Under the pieces are notes generated by a model that made no database searches, was not told the DNA's origin, and saw nothing but the letters and a program-made list of their open reading frames with translations. A stretch of 64,000 bases of DNA from Chamaecrista fasciculata (taxonomy: Eukaryota > Streptophyta > Magnoliopsida > Fabales > Fabaceae): assembly GCA_003254925.1 (NCBI GenBank), contig QANZ01017106.1, positions 317,300-381,299 on the forward strand, in the 5' to 3' direction. Numbering within the stretch: the stretch's first letter is position 1; each line of letters opens with the position of its first letter. Shown here one piece after another: positions 34,001-45,494 of this stretch. A program made the translations under genes and the position numbers.

Positions 34001-37000
34001 ATGATGATAAAGATGAAAACTTTAGCTTTTTTCCTTGTTGGGTTCTTCTCAATCTTCCTCTGTGCTTACTCTCAAGCTGATAATAACCCTAGTAGTGAAG
34101 ATGCTTCTGTTATGTTAGCTCTCAAGAAAAGCCTTAACTCACCGGAATCTCTAGGATGGTCGGATCCGGATCCTTGCAAATGGGTCCATGTGGGTTGCTC
34201 CGACGCCAATCGGGTCACCCGGATCCAAATCGGCCGGCAAGCACTTCAAGGTACACTTCCACCAAATCTCCAAAATCTCACTTTCTTAGAACACTTGGAG
34301 CTTCAATACAATAACATTTCTGGTCCTCTTCCTTCCTTAAGTGGCTTGAGCTCATTGCAAGTTCTTATGCTTAGTAACAACCAATTTAGCTCCATCCCAA
34401 GTGATTTTTTCACTGGTATGTCTCAACTTCAAACTGTGGAGATTGATAACAACCCATTTGAGGCATGGGAGATACCTCAAAGTCTCCAAAACGCTTCAGC
34501 TCTTCAGAACTTCTCAGCCAACTCGGCTAATATTAAGGGAAAAATCCCGGATTTTTTCAGTTCTGATGTGTTTCCTGGTTTAGCACATTTGCATTTGTCA
34601 TTCAATAATCTTGAGGGTGGGTTGCCAGATAGCTTTTCTGGGTCACAAATTGAGACTTTGTGGGTTAATGGGCAACGTAGTGTTGCTAAGCTTACTGGTC
34701 CTATAGATGTTATACAGAATATGACTATGTTGACAGAGGTTTGGTTGCATACAAATGGGTTTTCGGGTCCGTTACCGGATTTTTCAGGCTTGAAGAATTT
34801 GCAGACCTTGAGTTTGAGAGATAATTCGTTTACTGGTCCGGTTCCAAAGTCTTTGATGGATCTTAAGTCACTTAGAGTTGTGAATTTGACTAATAACATG
34901 CTTCAAGGGCCAGTGCCTGTGTTTAATCCTCAGGTGGCTGTGGATATAACTAAGGACTCGAATAGTTTTTGCTTGCCGAGTCCCGGAGATTGTGATCCGC
35001 AAGTCAATACTCTACTTTCTATTGTTGGACTTATGGGGTATCCTCCAAGATTGGCTGAAAGTTGGAAGGGGAATGATCCTTGTGCTGATTGGCTTGGGAT
35101 AACTTGTAGTAAAGGGAAGATAACTGTCGTCAATTTTCAGAAGATGGGTCTTACCGGTACGATATCACCGGAGTTTGCCTCGCTCAAATCGTTGCAAAGA
35201 CTTGTGCTTGCTGATAACAATCTCACTGGCATGATTCCGCAGGAGCTTACTACTCTGACTGGGCTCACTGAAGTGAATGTTGCAAACAATCAATTGTATG
35301 GAAAAATCCCAACTTTTAAGAGTAATGTACTTGTAAACACAGATGGTAACAAGGATATTGGGAAGGACAAAAGTAGTTTGTTCCCTCAAAATTCACCGTC
35401 ATCGAACACGACAGGTACAATAACAGGAGTAGACAATGGTGGGACTTCTGGAAATGGTGGCAAAAGATCTTCACATGTGTTGATAATTGTGTTCGCCGTG
35501 ATTGGGAGTGTACTAGGTGTTTTAGCCATTGGTTTCTTAGTTTTCTGCTTGTTTAGAATGAAGGGAAAGCGATCAAGCCGAGTGCAAAGCCCAAATGTAA
35601 TAGTTATTCACCCTCAGAATTCTGGATCAGACAATGAAAGCGTGAAGATAACAGTTGCTGGTTCAAGTGTTAGTGTTGGTGCAGTTAGTGAAACGCAAAC
35701 TATTCCTAGCAGCAGCGAGGCAGGAGACATTCAAATGGTCGAAGCCGGGAATATGGTCATCTCTATACAAGTCCTAAGGAGTGTCACCAACAATTTCAGT
35801 GAGAAAAACATATTGGGACAAGGAGGTTTTGGAACAGTTTACAAAGGTGAGCTTCATGATGGCACAAAAATCGCCGTGAAAAGAATGGAGTCCGGGGCAA
35901 TAGCCGGGAAAGGTGTGGCAGAATTCAAGTCTGAAATCGCTGTTTTGACAAAAGTCCGGCACCGTCATCTTGTTGCTCTTCTCGGGTACTGCTTTGATGG
36001 GTATGAGAAGCTTCTTGTGTATGAGTACATGCCTCAGGGGACACTAAGTAGGCATCTTTTTAACTGGCCCGAAGAGGGACTGAAACCGCTGGAGTGGAAC
36101 CGAAGATTGAGCATTGCATTAGATGTGGCAAGGGGTGTTGAGTACCTTCATGGCTTGGCTCATCAAAGCTTTATACATAGGGACTTGAAACCTTCAAACA
36201 TTCTTCTTGGAGATGATATGAGAGCAAAGGTTGCAGATTTTGGACTAGTTCGTCTTGCCCCAGAAGGAAAAGCCTCTATAGAAACAAGAATTGCAGGAAC
36301 TTTTGGATATTTGGCACCAGAATATGCAGGTATTTTTATCTTTCCATTTTAACTGCTTTCAACTACCCTTCCCTTTGTGAATTTTTTTTTTTAGCCTGGT
36401 AATTTTTTCATGAAATTCCCAAAGAAGCAAATAGAGATTTACTTAATGGTGTATATTTTGGTTTTGGCTATATAAGTCAAGTCAATTACTTGGTAACATA
36501 ACTACACTTGAAAGTCTTGGTTGAAAAAAAAAAAATAGTTTAACCTTTTGCGAGTAATCTAACATTTTGGTCCCTAAATTATATAGACACTATCAACTTA
36601 GTTTTTGATTTATTGAAATGATCGATTTAGCCCTTGAAAATTCATGATTTGTTGCATGTTAGTCTCTCTATGAATACCCCATATATCACTGTATAACTCA
36701 TCAGTCCATAGAGAGACTAAATTGAAAGGACTAAAATAACAGCACACATATAATCTATTCATTAATCTCTTTTATTTCTGGCCAAATGTGTGACACTCAC
36801 TTGTTTACAACGATCCGATTGCAGTTACCGGCCGAGTGACAACGAAAGTCGATGTGTTCAGTTTTGGTGTAATATTGATGGAGCTGATAACAGGAAGGAA
36901 AGCACTGGATGAGACTCAACCAGAGGACAGTGTGCACCTTGTGACATGGTTCCGCAGAATGTACCTAAACAAGGACACATTCCGAAAGTCCATAGACCCC

Positions 37001-37035
37001 ACCATTGATCTCAACGAGGAAACACTAGCAAGCAT
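34001..37035 (+). CDS. TMK-like leucine-rich-repeat receptor kinase, 3' end missing
   Basis: Exon 1 34001-36329 and exon 2 36825-37035, joined in phase. The first in-frame ATG after a CT-rich leader opens [16 protein letters not shown], a signal peptide. Extracellular part: first LRR block, then a cysteine-bounded gap ([10 protein letters not shown] and [12 protein letters not shown]) and a second short LRR block. This two-block layout is that of TMK receptors, which act at the plasma membrane in auxin-linked signalling and growth. The membrane helix is at about residues 492-517 ([20 protein letters not shown]). The kinase has [11 protein letters not shown] (about 605), AVKRM lysine (about 626), HRDLKPSN (about 726), DFGLVRL (about 746) and [11 protein letters not shown], then [20 protein letters not shown] in exon 2. 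Sequence breaks after DLNEETLAS at an N (37036). The expected 100 or so C-terminal residues, including the last kinase subdomain, are not found downstream. Either a real truncation or an assembly fault. Confidence 0.88.
36330..36824 (+). other. TMK-like intron with MITE-like repeat
   Basis: GT-AG intron of 495 bp at the position used in plant TMK genes, between APEYA and VTGR. About 36550-36760 is a foldback repeat (cattttggtccctaaattat, tagtctctctatg against catagagagactaaa) related to the one in GEX1 intron 1. Confidence 0.6.
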
Positions 37036-37060
37036 NTTTTTTTTTCTGTCCTTGCTGCAG

Positions 37061-37101
37061 ATATCTAAGCAGCAGTACCGCAGTGGATGTGGAATTTGCA
37101 G
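37061..37101 (+). other. Exon-like block after the N that truncates the kinase
   Basis: After a T-rich tract, tccttgctgcag resembles an acceptor and tttgcag|gtatga a donor. Between them agcagtaccgcagtggatgt then ggaatttgcag reads SSTAVDVEFA in one frame, faintly like the STVAELAG expected next in TMK proteins. The match is short and the continuation is missing, so it may be a degraded or misjoined piece of the same exon. Confidence 0.3.
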
Positions 37102-37109
37102 GTATGACT

Positions 37110-40100
37110 TTGAACTTCTATCTACTGAATGTCTCTTATTATCAAAATTAAAACTGCTTGATTGTATAAATATGATGTTTTTACACAAAATTGGATGGCG
37201 TGAGAATTTCAATTTTTCCACTGTTACAAGTGTGGTAAGCAATTATTTCTCATTCCCATGTTATTATCCTTCCAAACGTATTTACCATTTTGGATGAAGC
37301 ACTCATACATTCTTTTTTAGTTTGTTGCTTCTCGACCCTAAATAGTCACTCGTGTGTGGAAGGAGCAATGCATCATGATTGTCCTGTTCTGTATGTGCTA
37401 CGTTTGGTTATGCGCATGTACGCTTGATTAGATTTCTCATGTATGTAAATCTGCACACAATGCTTTCTCATTAGAGTATGTGTGTCTAATAAAATATATA
37501 TATATGAGGAATTCAGTTTCCCTTGCAATCTTGCATGCATGCTAACTTCCCATGTATATATATAATATAATGCACCTATATACATCTATATACTTAATGA
37601 TTTTTAAGTGGCAATCATGAATACAATTAGAAGGATGAACACAAGATGGGGAAGAAGGTTCCATTAATGATTAGAGAAGGTGCAGATTTGACAAGAACAC
37701 AATTAGAAGGATGATAATGCACTATCGTCATGGTTAATTCGTTTGGAAGGCTAAAGCCGAAGATCTACTTTTGGTCTATTATGTTTTGTTTTGCCAAATA
37801 TTTAACCAAATCACTCTCCATTATTATTTAATACAGTATTTTATATTATTAATATCATATGACACATCATTTGGCTAACCTGAAAATCTTTTTGAAGAAT
37901 ATATTATTAATTTAAACATCTTTATTCAAATAATAAATATTTTAAAAATGTCATCTTATTTACTGACTGATTAATGATGAGATTCACTGACTAAACCATT
38001 TATCACATAATAATATAATATTGAATATAATATATTTGATTTTCTTCCTATATTTATGTTCTTTCAATCATCAGTTCATTTCATCATTCCCACAAACTCC
38101 TAACTACTCGAACAAATGAAAAGACGAATTGATCATTAAGGATATTGATTGGTAGGCTGAAAATACTATGTGATCATGAGGTACTATTCAAAAATTATGT
38201 TTTGATGATTCTCCAGTTTTGCCGTTGATGAGATACCAAATTGGAAGAAATATCTATTTTACGATATTATAGATATTATTTAATTTAAATTAAAAGTTTA
38301 AAATCTTGAGTAAATTTGTTAATATCTTTATATAGATATCATCATGTTCAGTCAAAATAAAAAAAGTAAAGATATCATCATGTTATTATCTTTTAAATTT
38401 ATCTTTCTTATGTTTAGTAAATCTGTGTTGCGATAATTACGTAAAAAAGCAAGACTCTAATTTAAATTTCAAAGTTTCACGAGATGATGAGAATTTATTC
38501 AAAAGTTCAAATATAATTTAGGTTCTTTTATTTATTCAAAATTTCAAGTTCAAGTATAATTTAGGTCCTTTGGCATTTTTTTTTTTTTTGGCTTGAGGTC
38601 ATTTGGCATTTGATTGAGAGAAGAAAATAGACAGAGATAATGAGAAAATAGAAACAAAGGAAGTGAGAAGAATGAGAAGTTGATGATTGTTTTGTATTTT
38701 GATTTTTTTTTTATGTTTAGATTATTCAGATTTGTTGAGTAACTTTTTAGTTATATTTTTTTAAAAAAAAAATAATGATTACTTGATTAAGTTGGTTAGC
38801 TAGGTACTACTAGGAGATAAATTAGGAGTTATGACTTTTTGATATTATTACACAATTTATGAATTCTTTAATTAAATTTTTTTTGGAAATATTTATTTTA
38901 CTATCCATATTTAAATAATTGATATGTCGATTAATTAGCCAGAGCTATGGACTACAGAGAGAAATCAGGAATTTCAAATTATAATATTGAGTTAGGCATG
39001 ATTTTTGGTTAGGGATTAAATAATTTGAAAACCTATTAATCCCTCCTTTTACACAAACATCACAATGGGAAAGAAAATTGAAACTTTTAGCAATGTCCAA
39101 TGAGTCATTATTGACAATGTGAACACAAATACTTAGAAAACTCTGCAACCCAACAACGAAACTTGAGTTTTGAAATAGAAAAGCATTTTTAACCAACTAA
39201 AAACTATAAGGACAAAGTACACTTTATCAATACACTTCTCCAGATGTATTTTCTTCTCTCTAACAACCTCTCTTTATTCTCTTTGCCTCTTTCAATTGGA
39301 ATATGCTTTTTATTTTTTTGCCAAGTTCAAGTTTCATATTAACTATAAGGAAAAAGTACTTTTGATATTTTTAAAGTATGAAGTCAGTTTTCTATTAAAA
39401 AATAGTACGAAGTTAATTTTAGTTAGATTTCCAAAGTCTTTTTTGAGTCCATTACACCCCCAATTTTTTTTTATTAACTGTACCTCCAATTTGGAAGTAC
39501 AATTGATTCAAATGTAAAATATTAGACCTATAATTGATCCAAAACACTTTTAGAGGTACAACTAAAACTGACATGATATTTTAAGAATATCAAAAGTACT
39601 TTTGCCTAATTACAAAAGAAAATATTATTCAGGAAAATGAAGTACATGAGTTTTGTTTTCAACCAAATGAAGTCTTGAGACAATTAATTGACATGGCAAT
39701 TAAGTAATTATTATTGAAATATAATCAAATCATATGATGTTAAATATAAAAAGATTGAAAATACTCAAATTTATATTTTATCTTCAATTTTATTTATATA
39801 TTTAACTTTTTTTAATAATTTAGCCATTCACCATTATTTTCACTATTAAATCAATTTCAAAAAAATACTTTCAATTTTTTTCAGTTAAACAGTAATTCAA
39901 ATCAATTTTATTATGATTTGTTATGATTTTTCAAAATATGCTATATCTATATATTTATATAAAATAAATTCCTTAATTATTGATTTCAATTTATAATAAC
40001 TACAATATGAAGGGATATAAGGTTTAGGGTTAGGGTTTAGAGTTTAAGTTTAGTGTTTTAAGATTTAGAATTAGTTTAAAGTTTTAGATTTAGGATGTAT

Positions 40101-41262
40101 GGTTTGGGGTTTAAGGATACAAATATTCTTTATATTTTATAATTTATTTTTTTATAAATAAAATATAATTATTTAATCATATTTTATTAACTATATACAT
40201 TTAAAATATATTTTACAAGGGCAACATTGTGTTTTTAGAAAAATAAAAAGATCATCTATATCTATATCTATATATAAAACTAGATTTTGGGGGTTCTATT
40301 TTTGTTAACAAGATATTCACATTCAAATTTTATTAACAGAATTTCCCCATTCAAATTTAAAACAGTTTGATATTCAAATATTGAAATGCCATTAATATCC
40401 CTCGCTTTTCAAAAAGACTATATTGTATTAATTCGAATTGTTATTCACACAGGCTAATCCTGCATTTCGTACGCGGATTAAAAAATTAGTCTCGGGAATA
40501 TTGTATTCCTGGGAGAAGCATAATCCCATGAAATGACCACTTTCTAAATAGGGTGAGATTAGTCTAATCACATGGAATGAGATTTTTTTGGCCCACCTAA
40601 AATGACTAAATTAACCTTATTTATCTTAGCTAATTAAATTTTACTCTACAAACTCTTTTCATTTCTCATCTCTATCTTTGTCAAACCTATTTAAGATAGT
40701 TTTTTTTATAATTACGTTACTTATATTTTGAGCGATGACTTTTTTATATTTTTTATTAATTGAAGAATTATGGACATTATGTTTTGAAATCATATTTTCT
40801 TGATGAAATTATTGATTTTATTTAAAGATTTTAATTATGATAGAATTTCTTTTATGATGTAGGAACAAAGTACATTTTTTTAAAATTCTCATGAATTGCT
40901 TCGGAGAATTTCTACATTTGATAAGCTATTATTTGAGAATAAAAAGTCAAGGACATAGTTGAAAAAGTGCTAAGCATTCCTACCATTACTAAAGTTGAAC
41001 CAAACATAAGATCGTAATGTTCTTGGGAATATTGCAAAATAATCTCAGGATTGTTTTAACTCATCCAAACAAAACTTTTTATATTCTTAGGAATCACATT
41101 CCTAGAAATAAGATTCCCGAAAATTAAAAAATAATTTGTATACCAAATGTCCCCTTATAAAGTAGTAAATATAGAATCAATTTATAAAGAAGTTTATACA
41201 TTTAAATTTGAACAAAAAAAATGCAACAAATTTAAAAGGTGTAAAGGTGTTGCCATTGACTT
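37110..41262. other. Gene-free AT-rich intergenic region
   Basis: No gene seen. It contains TA-rich runs, a possible TMK 3' flank (37280-37500), a 49-bp block at 39028-39076 repeated in inverse at 42560-42608, a degenerate telomere-like tract at about 40018-40115 (tttagggttagggtttag), and tctatatctatatctatata at about 40256, which could be a Helitron-like 5' end but has no partner. Confidence 0.4.
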
Positions 41263-41267
41263 GGTCT

Positions 41268-42552
41268 TGTCAGGATTTTTAGGAGGAAGAAACATGGAAG
41301 CTCTCATAAACTTTTTTTTTTTCTTTTTTCTCATGATTTTGTTTTATTCATAGCTCCATAATGATGGGTACAAATCAAATTCCTTTTATAGAATAAATAC
41401 ACATAATTAAATAAAAGATAAATAAAATAAAGTAACTACTTATCCCTAAAATCATGTACCCACTAGTTAACTCATATATATGACTAATTCAAAAACAAAC
41501 TAAATCTCTAAAATTCAAATCTGATGCAACAGATTCATGCTTCCAATAAAAATATTATTTTATTATTATTATTAATTCCCAACAATTCCTCCTTTAAACT
41601 GAAATTTCTTCACAAGAAAATTCAGTTTAATTACATAAATCTTCAATTCTTCTTCGATCATTTGTTCGAAGCTTCAATGATGCACTTTCTCATCATTAAC
41701 CTATTTGGAGCACCATCTCTCTAAAAATTATCAAATCTTGTAAGCTTCTCACAGAAGATCCACTTCTTCTACTCTCCCTTCTTGTGCACCGTTCACTTCT
41801 TCTTTTCCTTCTTGTGCAACATTCTTATCTCATATTCTTCGAGCCGATTCTTTCACCAAGCTCTTGCAATTTCTCGACATCAAGTTTCAAATATTTGAAG
41901 TAATTATGAGGATTCGTTCCTCATACTAGTAGAATTCCTTAACTTTTCATAATGATGCATTATGTCATCATTTTTCCAATGGTGCACTTTGTCACCATTT
42001 TTCTATTAGAGCACTATCTCTCCAAAATACTCGAATCTTCATTGGAGCTTGTACTCTTTTTATGAACCTCAGATGCCACAAAACAATAGTGTTGGCTTGT
42101 GTCCATTTGGAGTCTCAGTGGCTCTCTTCTTCAACGATTTCTTTCGTGGAGACTTCCTTATAGCAACATCATCTCAATATGTGAGAGATGTGCTACTCTA
42201 CCTCACAAGCTCTCAGGATCTAGAGCTCTGATACCACTGTCAGGATTTTTAGGAGGAAGAAACATGGAAGCTCTCATAAACTTTTTTTTTCTTTTTTCTC
42301 ATGATTTTGTTTTATTCATAGCTCCATAATGATAGGTATAAATCAAATTCCTTTTATAGAGGAAATACACATAATTAAATAAAAGATAAATAAAATAAAG
42401 TAACTACTTATCCCTAAAATCATGTACCCACTAGTTAACTCATATATATGACTAATTCAAAAACAAACTAAATCTCTAAAATTCAAATCTGATGCAACAG
42501 ATTCATGCTTCCAATAACAATATTATTTTATTATTATTATTAATTCCCAACA
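41268..42552 (-). mobile_element. TRIM-like LTR element, complete and young
   Basis: Two near-identical direct repeats, 41268-41584 and 42238-42552, start TGTCAGGATT and end TTCCCAACA on the plus strand. A perfect 5-bp duplication ggtct flanks it (41263-41267 and 42553-42557). On the minus strand the 42238 repeat is followed by TGGTATCAGAGCTC (42222-42236), the primer-binding site for initiator Met tRNA, so transcription runs on the minus strand. An aaaggagga purine tract borders the other repeat. The 653-bp interior has no gag or pol. The repeats differ at only a few positions, so insertion is recent. Confidence 0.92.
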
Positions 42553-42557
42553 GGTCT

Positions 42558-42955
42558 TTCCCATTGTGATGTTTGTGTAAAAGGAGGGATTAATAGGTTT
42601 TCATATTAGGTTTTAACTATGTTTTAAATGTGGTGGAAAAATAGTGTTGGGAATTGGGATGGGAAGAAAAATAAAATAAACAGTTAATCTGAATTGTTTG
42701 ATGATGTTACTGTTGCAAAAGGTTGAATTCTTGTAGTTTATCCCACCATATATGTGAAAAGATATGTGTCATGTTAAGGTCTTATGGCCAACAAGAAAAT
42801 GGTCTTCTGTAGTTTCTTTTTATGTAGGCAAGAGTACTAATTTTGTCTCTAAACTTTACATTAATTGTCAATTTTGTCTCCAATTTTTTTTGCTATCAAT
42901 TTCGTCCATAATGTTTCAAATATTTTGGCCAGAGGAATTTAAAATTCAAGATATA
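42558..42955. other. Intergenic with repeat fragments
   Basis: 42560-42608 is the inverse of 39028-39076. About 42826-42915 (agagtactaattttgtctct, aaactttacattaattgtca) is related to the sequence at 63937-64000. No gene is seen. Confidence 0.5.
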
Positions 42956-43203
42956 GGCCCCGTTTGGATGCAAAGTTAATAAAGGAGGGGTAATAAAGGA
43001 AGATAAAGGAATGGGGGAGGTAATAAAGGAGAGGTAAAGGATTTGTGTTATAAAGGAGGTTTTTAGTAAATTGTGTTTGGGAAAATGAGAGATAAAGGAG
43101 GAATTATGATGTGAAATTATTTTAAAGGGTATGTAATGATTGTGGTGGGTTGAAATATTGTATTGGTATTTTAAATTTGTATAGGGGTAAAAATGGTAAA
43201 AAT

Positions 43204-43595
43204 AAAGGAGGATAAAGGAGTGTTGTTTTTGTGTTTGTTTTGGTGGTAGTAAAGTGGTATGAGTAATGATTGCATCGAAATTTGTGCTAAAGGAGGAAGT
43301 TAATAAAGGATGTTTTTGGGGTGGTAAGGTAAAGGAGGATGGAGGTGTGAATGTGGGACCAAAATGTAATTTTTGAGTAGTGAATTGTAAACTTTTAGGG
43401 ACTAGATTATATATTTTTCCTGTTTACTGTCTTTTAATTTTATTTTAAATTTTTGATACTACAAAAAATATTACCCATGTATATAATATAGGAGGGACCA
43501 AAATGTATATTTTCTGGGGTATAAATTATAGTTTTTTTCTTATAATTTCATTAATGTTTTTGAAATATGCTTATAAAAAAATATTATTAAAGTTG
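43204..43595. repeat. 392-bp direct repeat, copy 1
   Basis: Nearly identical to 44236-44627 over the full 392 bp (aaaggaggataaaggagtgt to atattattaaagttg), with only a few differences. It ends directly at an N (43596). Confidence 0.9.
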
Positions 43596-44235
43596 NGTCT
43601 GACCAGCGGTTATGGAAAAATTAATGATTTGATTTTTATAATTTATTTAAAATTTTAATTTAGTTCCTATAATTTAATTTTTTAAAATAAATTTTTATAT
43701 ATGTTTTTCTTTCTTACAAATGTTTAAGTTTTAATTTTTAATACAAAAACTTGTCACATCATTATTTATTTATAATTAACTAAGATAATCAATAATAATA
43801 TTATGAAAGTCTAATATTAACTTTTTTTTAAAAAAAAAACTTTGATATTGACTTTGTTATTGATATTAATATAAAATAGATTCTTTATATGTATATACTT
43901 CTCTTATATAAGAGTTTAAAAATAATATTATAACATAATTAAATATTAAGGGATAAAATTTAAAAATTTAGAAAATATAAGTACTGATTTTTTTTCAAAA
44001 AATGTAAGGACTAAATTGAAAATTTAAATAATATATAGAGAAAACTTATTATTTGGTCTCTAAATTTACACTGAGTCGACTAATTAGTTTTTGAATAATC
44101 GAAATAGAAAATTTGATCCTTGAAAAATTTCAATCATCAACTATTTTCCTCCGTGATGATTTGGTTGTTAATTTTAACTAATTTTATACCTTTTGATATT
44201 GAATTTGTAGAAAATTAATAATATTTGGTCCTTTT

Positions 44236-44627
44236 AAAGGAGGATAAAGGAGTGTTGTTTTTGTGTTTGTTTTGGTGGTAGTAAAGTGGCATGAGTAATG
44301 ATTGCCTCGAAATTTGTGCTAAAGGAGGAAGTTAATAAAAGATGTTTTTGGGGTGGTAAGGTAAAGGAGGATGGAGGTGTGAATGTGGGACCAAAATGTA
44401 ATTTTTGAGTAGTGAATTGTAAACTTTTAGGGAGTAGATTATATATTTTTCCTGTTTACTGTCTTTTAATTTTATTTTAAATTTTTGATACTACAAAAAA
44501 TATTACCCATGTATATAATATAGGAGGGACCAAAATGTATATTTTCTGGGGTATAAATTATAGTTTTGTTCTTATAATTTCATTAATGTTTTTGAAATAT
44601 GCTTATAAAAAAATATTATTAAAGTTG
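44236..44627. repeat. 392-bp direct repeat, copy 2
   Basis: Partner of 43204-43595. After this copy the sequence continues gactaatctgtaa without an N. The spacer between the copies contains a 'ttatttggtctct' type MITE fragment (44036-44230). Confidence 0.9.
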
Positions 44628-44719
44628 GACTAATCTGTAATTTTTTTTTATTGTTGAATGGGATACCAAAAAAAATTACTCATATACTGAAAATGAAAAA
44701 AATAAAAGTGATAACATGT

Positions 44720-44795
44720 TGAGGGGATTCGAACCCGGTATCTTGAACATTTGCTGCATTGATTACAACCGCTGTGCCAGACACCCAAGTTTGGT
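44720..44795 (-). mobile_element. tRNA-related SINE-like head
   Basis: On the minus strand an A-box-like TGGCACAGCGG (44769-44779) is followed at pol III spacing by a perfect B box GGTTCGAATCC (44725-44735). A cloverleaf acceptor stem is not evident, so this is more likely a tRNA-derived SINE than a tRNA gene. It lies inside the PIF/Harbinger-like element. Confidence 0.5.
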
Positions 44796-45494
44796 AAGTT
44801 GAACCAAATTTTAACTCTTATCCAGTGTAAACCTTCCATTGGCAAAAAATGCAGAGCTACACTTCAACCATACCCTAGCCGCACCAAATTTTAACTCTTA
44901 TCCGGTGTAAACCTTCCTATCTGTTTGTCTAGTTTATGTAAACACTGATTGTCGATGGAATTATTATTAACAAGCCAATACTCTCATGTACGTGTTTAAC
45001 TAGACTTTTAACTTTTCAAATTATTATTAACAAGCCAATACTCTCATTATTTTACCATCTTAACATTTATGGAATTATGGTTCATTTTGGAAAAAAGTAT
45101 TTAAAGAAAATATAATAAAAGGAAAAAAATCAGAAATAATTGAGAAAAATCTTGTACATTAAATAATAATAATGTAATATAACAAACGTGGGTCCCACAT
45201 ATGCAATCCCACTCCCACTCCGTTCATGCAGATTTCATATAACAAACTTGGGTCCCACAAATTCATATTTTATTATTTTAAAATATATATAATAGGTAAT
45301 TATAGGTAGTTGAGTAGGGATATGTTAGTAATTTTAGAAGATAAAGGAGAGATAAAGGAGGAAAATAAAGGAGGTGGAGATAAAGGCCAAACAAACACCT
45401 ATTGTTACTGTAGCTCTGGTAGTAAAGGAGTACTGGGAGATAAATGAGGATAAAGGGAGATAAAGGGACTTTAACGGCGCATCCAAACAGGGCC

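Larger units (their letters stand above)
42956..45494. mobile_element. PIF/Harbinger-like element, 2.5 kb, internally duplicated
   Basis: Terminal inverted repeats ggccccgtttggatgc and gcatccaaacagggcc; flanks ata and ata fit a 3-bp target site. Subterminal repeats of the aaaggag type lie at both ends. The interior carries a 392-bp direct duplication and an embedded tRNA-related sequence. No transposase gene is recognised. Its right end is related to 447-618. Confidence 0.7.

Noticed and set aside
40018..40115. Telomere-like tttagggttaggg tract
   Set aside because: Short and degenerate, inside an AT-rich repeat region with genes on both sides; not a chromosome end.
44720..44795. tRNA gene on the minus strand
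   Set aside because: A and B boxes are present but the acceptor and anticodon stems do not pair; treated as a tRNA-derived SINE head.
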